A DNA stretch of 9,646 bases from Pseudomonadota bacterium. GTDB lineage: Bacteria > Pseudomonadota > Alphaproteobacteria > Rhizobiales > Xanthobacteraceae. Positions 1-5,385 of this stretch are shown in pieces. The notes beneath the pieces are model-generated. The model had not been told where the DNA came from and did no database searches. It was given only the letters and a program-made list of their open reading frames with translations. The position numbers and the translations under genes were made by a program. The stretch is from positions 1-9,646 of the forward strand of contig JAJYAH010000204.1 of the NCBI GenBank assembly GCA_021779635.1. Reading direction: 5' to 3'. Each line of letters starts with the position of its first letter. The first letter of the stretch is position 1.

Positions 1-610
1 CAATCGCGGTGACGACCGCGGTCGCGATGCTGTACCAGGTCGCCACGAACAATGGCGAATCGTCGGTGCATTGCGCGGCGTACAGCGTCGCCGCCAATCC
101 AGCCGACAACATTCCCGCGAGCGCACCGGCGAGCGCGGGTCGAGCCGGCGCGCCGTGGCGCAGGCCGACCAGCGCCGCTGCCAGCAGCGGCAGCGACAAC
201 AGCGGAATAGCCGTCAGACAAACCCGCGAATTGCTGCCGATCAATCGCGTCATCATCGGCAACCGCTGCGGCACCATCATCTCGCATGCGATCCCGACGG
301 CGAGAAGGCCAACCGGGATCGCCAACAACCATACCCAGCCGCGCAGCACGGCTTCCGGCCGCGATAGATGCAGGCTGACCGCGATGGCCGAAATCGCCAG
401 CGCCAGCGTCACCAGAAATTTCAGGTCGAAGAATGGATTATGCATCGCGGTCATGGCATCCGGCCGCACGCCGAGCGCTGCAAAGAACATCACCAGCGAA
501 ACCGGCGCCGCGGCGAGCAATGCCAGCGCCAATACGAGTCCGACCGGCCGCGCGCGGTGCGCATTATCGGCCGCGAGAGTTCGAATGAGCTGATCGGTTT
601 CCATGGTCAT
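1..610 (-). CDS. nrsF: NrsF-family (DUF1109) anti-sigma factor, C-terminal end cut by window
   Basis: This is a predicted inner-membrane negative regulator that holds the ECF sigma factor encoded just upstream. The reverse-strand frame is open for 203 codons to the window edge and begins MTMETDQLIRTLAADNAHR. A short cytosolic N-terminus is followed by about six hydrophobic segments (near residues 22-46, 63-82, 90-110, 130-150, 157-178 and 188 onward), the usual layout of DUF1109/NrsF. Two cysteines, Cys131 (SRVCLTAIP) and Cys181 (AAQCTDDSP), match the pair that I recall being needed for metal sensing in Caulobacter NrsF. The first ATG, at 610, overlaps the sigma-factor stop as ATGA, which suggests translational coupling; an in-frame ATG at 604 is also possible. 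Family members are a little over 210 residues long, so only the last few codons should be missing. The family and pairing are well supported. The signal sensed here is inferred from Caulobacter. Confidence 0.88.
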   Translation of the reverse strand, partial: MTMETDQLIRTLAADNAHRARPVGLVLALALLAAAPVSLVMFFAALGVRPDAMTAMHNPFFDLKFLVTLALAISAIAVSLHLSRPEAVLRGWVWLLAIPVGLLAVGIACEMMVPQRLPMMTRLIGSNSRVCLTAIPLLSLPLLAAALVGLRHGAPARPALAGALAGMLSAGLAATLYAAQCTDDSPLFVATWYSIATAVVTAI

Positions 611-1152
611 TGTTCCCGCAATCTGGCGGTAAGACTGGCAAGCCCGCGATGCAGCGCCACGCGCACCGCGCCCTCGCTCATCGCAAATTTTGCCGCGGTG
701 TCCTTGATCGATGCGCTGTCGACCGCGATCGACTGCAATACCTCACGCTGCCGCGCCGGCAGCGATTGCAGTTGGGCCGCAACCTCGTTTGCCGGAGCGA
801 TCTCCGCGACCGGCTCGCTCGGGATCGTCTCGGCGAAATCGTCGATGTTAACGAAAACCCGCCGGCCCCGGCGGCGCAGCGAATCGATCAGCTTGTTGCG
901 GGCGATCGCAAACAGCCACGGCGCGAACGGTGCGTCGGCGTCCCACGTGTGCCGCTTCAGATGCACCGCCAACAAAATATCCTGCACGATATCCTCGGAT
1001 TGGTCGACCGGCTGACCGGATCGCGCCAGACCGCGGCGCGCAGCGGCCCGCAGCACCGGCGTGACGGCCTTGAGCAGGCGATGATACGCCGCATCGTCGC
1101 CCGAAACGGCCAACCGCATCAGGCCGGTCCATTCGTCTTCACGCTCGGACAC
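607..1152 (-). CDS. sigF: ECF RNA polymerase sigma factor, SigF type (paired with NrsF)
   Basis: This is an alternative sigma factor of the extracytoplasmic-function class, 181 residues from the chosen GTG start. Region 2 spans about residues 22-98, with the core-binding and -10-recognition stretch SEDIVQDILLAVH followed by FAPWLFAIARNKLIDSLRRR. Region 4 spans about 128-178, with LPARQREVLQSIAVDSASIK and a helix-turn-helix ending in EGAVRVALHRGLASL. The GTG at 1152 is preferred because AGGAG (1158-1162) sits five bases upstream and because a SigF-like promoter lies at 1172-1196, inside the alternative longer frame starting at 1215. The stop overlaps the nrsF start (ATGA), so the two genes are very probably co-transcribed and coupled. 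In Caulobacter the equivalent pair responds to chromium and cadmium. The same role here is an inference from the family. The gene symbol follows Caulobacter usage and is unrelated to sporulation SigF. Confidence 0.92.
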   Translation of the reverse strand: MSEREDEWTGLMRLAVSGDDAAYHRLLKAVTPVLRAAARRGLARSGQPVDQSEDIVQDILLAVHLKRHTWDADAPFAPWLFAIARNKLIDSLRRRGRRVFVNIDDFAETIPSEPVAEIAPANEVAAQLQSLPARQREVLQSIAVDSASIKDTAAKFAMSEGAVRVALHRGLASLTARLREQ

Positions 1153-1171
1153 GCGCGCTCCTACCCTGCAA

Positions 1172-1196
1172 TTCGGTCGATCTTTCAATTTGTTAC
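1172..1196 (-). promoter_or_regulatory. Putative SigF-dependent autoregulatory promoter
   Basis: Reading the minus strand, GTAAC (1196-1192) is followed after 16 bases by CGAA (1175-1172). I recall the Caulobacter SigF motif as GTAACC-N16-CGAA; this site matches apart from the sixth base of the -35 box and a spacer one base shorter. Transcription would start near 1165, leaving about 13 bases before the GTG start and including AGGAG. ECF sigma genes commonly control their own operon. The site is seen directly; its activity is inferred. Confidence 0.5.
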
Positions 1197-1198
1197 AC

Positions 1199-1238
1199 TT
1201 TGAGGTTTCAATCACGAAGTCGTGATCTTCGCCTCAAA
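1199..1238. promoter_or_regulatory. Symmetric two-tier inverted repeat upstream of sigF
   Basis: Two nested inverted repeats share one centre. The inner arms are ATCACGA (1211-1217) and TCGTGAT (1220-1226) with a two-base centre. The outer arms are TTTGAGG (1199-1205) and CCTCAAA (1232-1238). The five bases between the tiers do not pair on either side. The structure ends three bases upstream of the -35 box of the putative sigF promoter. It could be a double operator or a stem-loop with an internal loop. No U-tract follows on either strand, so a classical terminator is unlikely. Confidence 0.45.
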
Positions 1239-1345
1239 GACGATGCAATTTTTCGCATTCCGCTTGGGAATCACGGCTGCGAATTCCGCGCTGCCAGGCT
1301 GATAACATTGATCGGCCCGGCTGGCACTCGCTGCATTTTTTTCAG

Positions 1346-1377
1346 GGGATTTCGCCAGCTGGCGATCTCGAAATCCC
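1346..1377. repeat. Nested inverted repeat (9-bp arms around a 12-bp palindrome)
   Basis: GGGATTTCG (1346-1354) and CGAAATCCC (1369-1377) are perfect inverted 9-base arms separated by 14 bases. A second, overlapping perfect palindrome, CGCCAGCTGGCG, occupies 1353-1364. The two foldings are mutually exclusive because they share bases 1353-1354. No T-run follows on either strand, so it is more likely an operator or an RNA switch-like hairpin than a terminator. Function is unknown. Confidence 0.45.
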
Positions 1378-1483
1378 GGGCCGGCACCATGCGGTTGCCC
1401 CGCTTTTGCCCGACTCGCCCGAAGATTCCCTTTTTTTGCCGCGCTGTGGACACGCCATGGGGTCTCATTTCGCTTTTGGGGGC

Positions 1484-1504
1484 TGGCAAATGGGGAGATT
1501 GCCA
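1484..1504 (+). promoter_or_regulatory. Hairpin presenting the Shine-Dalgarno in its loop
   Basis: TGGCAA (1484-1489) and TTGCCA (1499-1504) form perfect 6-base arms, and the nine-base loop contains the ribosome binding site GGGGAG (1492-1497). The ATG follows one base after the right arm. The SD-to-ATG spacing of eight bases supports the start at 1506. The hairpin could display or modulate the SD; this has not been shown for any homologue known to me. Confidence 0.4.
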
Positions 1505-1505
1505 C

Positions 1506-2201
1506 ATGAAAATCAAAGGCAACGGGCACTCGGCATTGATACTGGCCGCAGGGCTCTGGGTATGTTTCGCGGGGCCATCGCAAGCCGCGGCAGCCACCGA
1601 TGCCACGGCCGCGAGTTCGACCGCGGGGGCACCGATTGCGCTCAACAAATACACCAGGCACAGCTCGCACCATTGGAGACGGTACGCACACCATAAATCC
1701 GGCAAGGTGGCGCTGAAATCCACCGACGACAAGAAAGCCGCCGCCACCGATGTCGCGGCCGACGACGCCGACAAGTCATCGACGCCTCCCTCATCGTCCG
1801 AGATACCGCCATCAGTCGCCAACGCCAATGCCCAATTGGCGGCCTCCGACTCGCCGACCAGCGACGCCGCCCAGGCCATGTCGGTGCGGGCCAGCAATAT
1901 CGTGCAGAGCGCGCCGAACAATCCGGCTGACACGCAGCCCGCCGCAGAATCCCAGGTCGTGGCCGCTGATCAGCTCAACGATGTCGATCGTGCGCTCCAC
2001 GAAGGCAACCCACCTGCGGCGCCGATCGCCATGGCCTCCGCCGAGCCACCCGTGGCCTCCGCCGCAGCGCCCGTGCTGGCCGGCAGCGCGGCCAGCAGCA
2101 GCGACAGCACCTGGGACCGAACCTCGCTGATCGGTAAAATCTTCATCGGTTTTGGCGCACTTCTGACGATGGCCTCCGCTGCGCGCATGTTCATGGCGTG
2201 A
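1506..2201 (+). CDS. Exported Ala/Ser/Pro-rich protein with C-terminal membrane helix, function unknown
   Basis: I do not recognise this 231-residue protein. Residues 1-28 form a clear signal peptide: basic MKIKGNGH, hydrophobic ALILAAGLWVCFAG, then a likely cleavage site after PSQA. Next comes a His/Arg-rich patch (residues 51-64, HSSHHWRRYAHHK). It is followed by a long low-complexity linker (about 70-200) rich in Ala, Ser, Pro and Asp, which looks disordered. A hydrophobic segment near 207-227 (LIGKIFIGFGALLTMASAA) precedes a very short tail. The likely topology is a periplasmic protein anchored by its C-terminus. The start is supported by GGGGAG eight bases upstream and by the signal peptide. 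It is divergent from sigF and could share its regulation, though no matching promoter was found on this strand. The coding call rests on the signal peptide, SD and sustained codon bias. Confidence 0.75.
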   Translation: MKIKGNGHSALILAAGLWVCFAGPSQAAAATDATAASSTAGAPIALNKYTRHSSHHWRRYAHHKSGKVALKSTDDKKAAATDVAADDADKSSTPPSSSEIPPSVANANAQLAASDSPTSDAAQAMSVRASNIVQSAPNNPADTQPAAESQVVAADQLNDVDRALHEGNPPAAPIAMASAEPPVASAAAPVLAGSAASSSDSTWDRTSLIGKIFIGFGALLTMASAARMFMA

Positions 2202-2210
2202 GCGGCCTTC

Positions 2211-2240
2211 TGTCCCGGACGCCGCACCGCGTCCGGGACA
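2211..2240 (+). terminator. GC-rich perfect stem-loop downstream of the exported-protein gene
   Basis: TGTCCCGGACGC (2211-2222) and GCGTCCGGGACA (2229-2240) form a perfect 12-bp stem with a six-base loop, starting nine bases after the stop codon. There is no U-tract, so it is not a canonical intrinsic terminator, but the position fits transcription termination or 3'-end stabilisation. The TCCCGG...CCGGGA core resembles the palindromic element at 3130-3244. Confidence 0.5.
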
Positions 2241-2301
2241 GGCGATTCGGCCGAGGTGAAATTCGCCCCACTTGAAGCCCGTCCCGCCAGCGGGCACATT
2301 A

Positions 2302-2323
2302 CCCCGCGAAATCAGGCGCGGGG
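2302..2323 (+). promoter_or_regulatory. Hairpin that could sequester the enoyl-CoA hydratase SD
   Basis: CCCCGCG (2302-2308) and CGCGGGG (2317-2323) are perfect 7-base arms around an eight-base loop. The right arm runs into the G-run (2320-2325) that must serve as the Shine-Dalgarno for the ATG at 2329. Seven G-C pairs would make a stable helix, so translation could be limited unless the helix is opened. Confidence 0.4.
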
Positions 2324-2328
2324 GGACC

Positions 2329-3108
2329 ATGAGCACGTTCGAATACATCATCGTCGAAAGCAAAGGCGCGGTCGGCATCATCACGCTCAACCGGCCGAAA
2401 ATGCTCAATGCGCTGTCCTTCGGCGTGTTTCGCGAGATCGCGGCGGCGGTCGACGACCTTGAAGCCGATGACAAGATTGGATGCATCCTTTTGACCGGCG
2501 GCGAGAAGGCCTTCGCCGCGGGCGCCGATATCAAGGAAATGCAGCCGAAAACCTTCATCGACATGTTTTCCAGCGATTTCATTGCGGTCGGCGGTGACCG
2601 TGTCGCCAATTGCCGCAAACCGACGCTTGCCGCCGTCAGCGGCTATGCACTCGGCGGCGGCTGCGAACTGGCGATGATGTGCGACATCATCATCGCCGCG
2701 GATACCGCCAAATTCGGCCAGCCGGAAATCACGCTCGGTACTATCCCCGGCATCGGTGGGACCCAGCGGCTGACGCGCGCGATCGGCAAATCCAAGGCGA
2801 TGGATCTGTGTCTCACCGGCCGAATGATGGACGCGGCCGAAGCGGAGCGCTCGGGTCTGGTGAGCCGCATCGTGCCATCGAACAAATTGATGGAGGAAGC
2901 GCTGGCGATGGCGGAAAAAATCGCCGCGATGTCGCGTCCGGCGGCCGAGATGGCAAAGAGCGCCGTCAACCGCGCGTTCGAGACGCCGTTATCCGAGGGA
3001 CTCAATGTGGAACGCGACCTGTTTCACTCGACCTTTGCATTGGAGGATCGATCCGAGGGCATGGCGGCATTCATCGCCAAGCGCAAGCCGGTGAACAAGA
3101 ACAGGTGA
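2329..3108 (+). CDS. Enoyl-CoA hydratase (crotonase family)
   Basis: This enzyme adds water across the 2,3-double bond of trans-2-enoyl-CoA, giving 3-hydroxyacyl-CoA in beta-oxidation. The protein is 259 residues, the usual length for single-domain crotonases. The oxyanion-hole segments are AAGADIKEM (63-71) and [15 protein letters not shown] (105-119). Both catalytic glutamates are present: Glu113 in GGGCEL and Glu133 in [13 protein letters not shown], matching Glu144 and Glu164 of rat enoyl-CoA hydratase. With both in place, hydratase activity is favoured over isomerase. Its close resemblance to mitochondrial short-chain hydratase suggests short-chain enoyl-CoA substrates, such as crotonyl-CoA. 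The ATG at 2329 follows a G-rich SD and gives the normal N-terminus [10 protein letters not shown]; a longer open frame upstream has no family support. The gene stands alone on its strand, converging with the acetyl-CoA hydrolase gene, and no dehydrogenase or thiolase partner is visible. Confidence 0.95.
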   Translation: MSTFEYIIVESKGAVGIITLNRPKMLNALSFGVFREIAAAVDDLEADDKIGCILLTGGEKAFAAGADIKEMQPKTFIDMFSSDFIAVGGDRVANCRKPTLAAVSGYALGGGCELAMMCDIIIAADTAKFGQPEITLGTIPGIGGTQRLTRAIGKSKAMDLCLTGRMMDAAEAERSGLVSRIVPSNKLMEEALAMAEKIAAMSRPAAEMAKSAVNRAFETPLSEGLNVERDLFHSTFALEDRSEGMAAFIAKRKPVNKNR

Positions 3109-3129
3109 AATGCGCAGGTCTCACCGCGA

Positions 3130-3244
3130 GTCGTCCCGGCGAACGCCGGGACCCACAACCCCTGGCTCTGCTGATCATGGAAGGCCTCTGCCACATTGCC
3201 GAAGGCGCGGGTCCTCAGCGGGTCCCCGCATCCGGCGGGACGAC
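3130..3244. repeat. Palindromic intergenic repeat element (Bradyrhizobium type)
   Basis: The left end (3130-3155) contains a near-perfect small hairpin, GTCCCGGCG-AA-CGCCGGGAC (3133-3152), followed by CCCA. The right end (3219-3244, ending GGCGGGACGAC) is an imperfect reverse complement of the whole left end, so the roughly 115-base unit is itself an imperfect inverted repeat. Elements with GTCCCGGCGAA(A/C)GCCGGGACCCA ends are, from memory, widespread between genes in Bradyrhizobium-like genomes. It has no coding capacity and lies between two convergent genes. It ends six bases before the stop codon of the acetyl-CoA hydrolase gene, so it may also act as a bidirectional transcript end. The family assignment is from memory. 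Confidence 0.7.
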
Positions 3245-3249
3245 CGGGG

Positions 3250-5112
3250 TCATTGAATACGGCTCCTGACCAGCGCCGCGCTGACCAGAGCGCGGTAGGC
3301 ACGTTCGGACCATGTTGCCGGCCGGTCGAGACCGAGCCGCGCCAGGCATTCCCCGTCGGCTTCATCGGGCCGATGGGTCAATCCCTGCCACAACAATCCG
3401 GCCAGGCGCTGCGGCGCACGCTGTGCGTCCTGCAACAACTGCAACGCCGGAATCAGCCGCTGTTCGGCCCCGGTAAAATCGCTGCCGAACGGAAACGACG
3501 GCAGCAAGCCGGCATCGCGGGCAGGCTTCAACGCGCCGGCGATCCGTTCCGGAAGGTTGTCGCGATACGCCGCCGGGATTTCAAAATTCTTCGGCAGTTT
3601 GCCGGCATCCTTGGCCTGTCGCGCGAGTTCAGCCTGAAAGCGGGAATCCGTAACCGCCAGCATCGCTGCGATCACCTCGGCATCGGACTTTCCCCGGAGA
3701 TCGGCGACGCCATATTCGGTGACGATGATATCGCGCAGATGCCGCGGAATGGTCTCGTTGCCGTAGTTCCAGCGGATGTTGGATTGTGTCTTGGCAGCGG
3801 CCTGCCGCGTCGCTTCGACCGTGAGAATCGAGCGCGCACCTTGCAGCGCGAACGCCTGCGCCACGAAATTATATTGGCCGCCAACACCGCTGACGACCTG
3901 CCCGTTCTCGACGCCATCGGAAATCACCGCCCCCATCAGCGTCGCCATCATCGCATTGTTGACAAAGCGGGCGTCGACGCGGGCGCGCCGCTTGGCGGCC
4001 TCGTCGTCATAGAGTTCGTTGGTGAACGACACCGGCATCATCTGGATCCGCGCGATCTGGCTGGATGTCATCTCGCGCAATGCACGGTAGAATGATTTCG
4101 GCCCGAGAAAAAACGCGCCATGCAGCAGCACGCCATCGACCTCGCGCTTGAGAATACCGGCGTCGATCAGGCCGAGAAACGCCTCGAACAGCATCTCGCT
4201 GACGCCATAGAGACCCTGTTCGAACGGTCCGGTTTCCGGCGCCGGACGCCGTTCGGTCGCGGGTGACAGCCGTTTCATGATTTCGTGGAATTGCGCATTG
4301 TCGCAATGGCGGACGATCAACCCCTGCGCCAGCGCGTCGCCAACCTGCCCGATGCCGATCTGCAGCGTGCCGCCGTCGCGAATGAGCCCTGCGGCCCGAA
4401 GGCCGATGGCGTATTTGGTGTCCGTGATCGGTTCCGACGGCGGCGCGAACAACGGAAAGTCGGTATTCGGACTGTCGAGTACCGCGCTGAATTGTTCGGC
4501 CGGCAGATCGCCCGCGCCCGGCATGAACGGCAGTTCGGAATTGACCTGGCCGACCAGTTTGAACGACGCGCGACCCTCCGCACGAGCACGCAAAATATCC
4601 AGCGTGGTGTCGGTGTTGCAGCTCAGGCTGTAACGCGCGACGCCGTCGACCACGCGTTTCGCCACCAGCTGCGTGACGACGTTCAGCCCCCGCGCCAGCA
4701 GGTATGACGAGGCATGGGTATAATTTGCGGAAACATAATGCTGCTGCGCAAACGGCACATGCAGCCACCTTCCGGCCAGAAAAAAGAACTCGATGACGCG
4801 GATATTGGGCGGAAGCGCATTGGCATGCAGCGCGTCGGCATAAGCAAGGTCCGGATAGCCTCCGAACAGGCGGTCGATCACCGGTCCAATAAAACGGCGC
4901 TCCAGCAGGTTGGCCGGCTTCGGTTTTTCCAGCGTCAGCGCGGAAAAGAAGGTGAGATTGATCGCCCGGTCGGCGGCCGCGCGTGCGTAGAGCGCATTGA
5001 CGATTTGGTTGGCCTTGCCTAGCCCGAGCGGCAGCCCGACGACGAGGTCGGTCCCGACGTCGCGGACGATATCCTCCGCGATCGCCTCGGGGTCGGAGAA
5101 CATTTTCGGCAT
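3250..5112 (-). CDS. Acetyl-CoA hydrolase/transferase family protein
   Basis: This is a class I CoA-transferase-fold enzyme that moves CoA between acyl-CoA and a carboxylate, or hydrolyses acetyl-CoA. It has 620 residues from the ATG at 5112. The N-terminal half carries the family's first domain (DLVVGLPLGLGKANQIVNAL near 22-42). GLYGVSEMLFEAFLGLIDAG (300-320) fits the strand holding the catalytic glutamate, probably Glu307. The C-terminal hydrolase domain is marked by VVSGVGGQYNFVAQAFALQG (407-426) and by IVTEYGVADLRGKS (464-477). About 110 further residues follow, mostly helical in character, making it longer than typical 430-500 residue members. The start is uncertain: neither ATG 5112 nor ATG 5103 has a clear SD. 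The gene is divergent from the amidohydrolase and converges on the enoyl-CoA hydratase. Family assignment is secure; the true acyl substrate cannot be read from the sequence. Confidence 0.9.
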   Translation of the reverse strand: MPKMFSDPEAIAEDIVRDVGTDLVVGLPLGLGKANQIVNALYARAAADRAINLTFFSALTLEKPKPANLLERRFIGPVIDRLFGGYPDLAYADALHANALPPNIRVIEFFFLAGRWLHVPFAQQHYVSANYTHASSYLLARGLNVVTQLVAKRVVDGVARYSLSCNTDTTLDILRARAEGRASFKLVGQVNSELPFMPGAGDLPAEQFSAVLDSPNTDFPLFAPPSEPITDTKYAIGLRAAGLIRDGGTLQIGIGQVGDALAQGLIVRHCDNAQFHEIMKRLSPATERRPAPETGPFEQGLYGVSEMLFEAFLGLIDAGILKREVDGVLLHGAFFLGPKSFYRALREMTSSQIARIQMMPVSFTNELYDDEAAKRRARVDARFVNNAMMATLMGAVISDGVENGQVVSGVGGQYNFVAQAFALQGARSILTVEATRQAAAKTQSNIRWNYGNETIPRHLRDIIVTEYGVADLRGKSDAEVIAAMLAVTDSRFQAELARQAKDAGKLPKNFEIPAAYRDNLPERIAGALKPARDAGLLPSFPFGSDFTGAEQRLIPALQLLQDAQRAPQRLAGLLWQGLTHRPDEADGECLARLGLDRPATWSERAYRALVSAALVRSRIQ

Positions 5113-5385
5113 CAAATGCAGGCCCGGGCGCGATTGGAAGCGAGCGCCTGGAATCGGACGCCGCTACCTGTAGCTATAGCGTATTTTCCTCCGATATTCG
5201 TCTGTGATGAACCGGCAACAGGTGCTGGATTGACTGCCGGCTTGACCGGTCTCGCAAGGCTTGGGACATTGACTCTTGATGGTCTGTCGCGGTCCGTCCG
5301 ATGCTTCAATTCGGACCTGATACGCCGCCGCAAGCGTTCCGAAGCGCAAAATCAAAAACACAAAAACGCACAAGGGAGAGAGCCG
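5113..5385. promoter_or_regulatory. Divergent promoter region between the acetyl-CoA hydrolase and amidohydrolase genes
   Basis: These 273 bases must carry the promoters of both flanking genes. Three TTGAC boxes lie on the plus strand (5230, 5242 and 5269), but none has a good -10 partner at normal spacing. An inverted repeat GTCCGA (5296-5301) / TCGGAC (5311-5316) with a nine-base centre could be an operator. A small dyad, GCTAC-CT-GTAGC, lies near 5163-5174 beside an AT-rich patch. AGGGAG (5374-5379) is the SD for the amidohydrolase. No gene is seen: upstream extensions of the plus-strand frame lack coding character. Confidence 0.45.

Larger units (their letters stand above)
1239..1505. other. 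Non-coding divergent region between sigF and the exported-protein gene
   Basis: No gene with coding character is seen here. A plus-strand frame is open across it, but it has no good ribosome binding site, and the signal peptide of the next gene starts at 1506. The region holds two pyrimidine runs with seven or more T (near 1335 and 1433), a nested inverted repeat at 1346-1377, and the hairpin at the start of the next gene. It presumably carries that gene's promoter, but I could not find a convincing -35/-10 pair. Confidence 0.5.

Noticed and set aside
1153..1215. N-terminal extension of the sigma factor starting at ATG 1215
   Set aside because: The extra 21 residues (MIETSKCNKLKDRPN...) do not look like an ECF N-terminus and overlap the putative promoter. 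The GTG at 1152 has a good SD.
1322..1335. Sigma-54-like sequence TGGCAC...TGCA upstream of the exported-protein gene
   Set aside because: Only eight bases separate the GG and GC dinucleotides; sigma-54 promoters need ten, and this spacing is strict.
1554..1568. Possible lipobox (LWVC) in the exported protein's signal peptide
   Set aside because: Trp at -2 and Val at -1 do not fit the lipobox, which needs a small residue before Cys. A normal cleavage site follows at PSQA.
3196..4095. Open plus-strand frame of about 300 codons
   Set aside because: It is antisense to the acetyl-CoA hydrolase gene, starts inside the palindromic repeat, and shows no recognisable motif.
5116..5385. Upstream extension of the amidohydrolase frame to ATG 5116
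   Set aside because: It would bury the twin-arginine signal peptide about 90 residues inside the protein. The AGGGAG SD fits the ATG at 5386.
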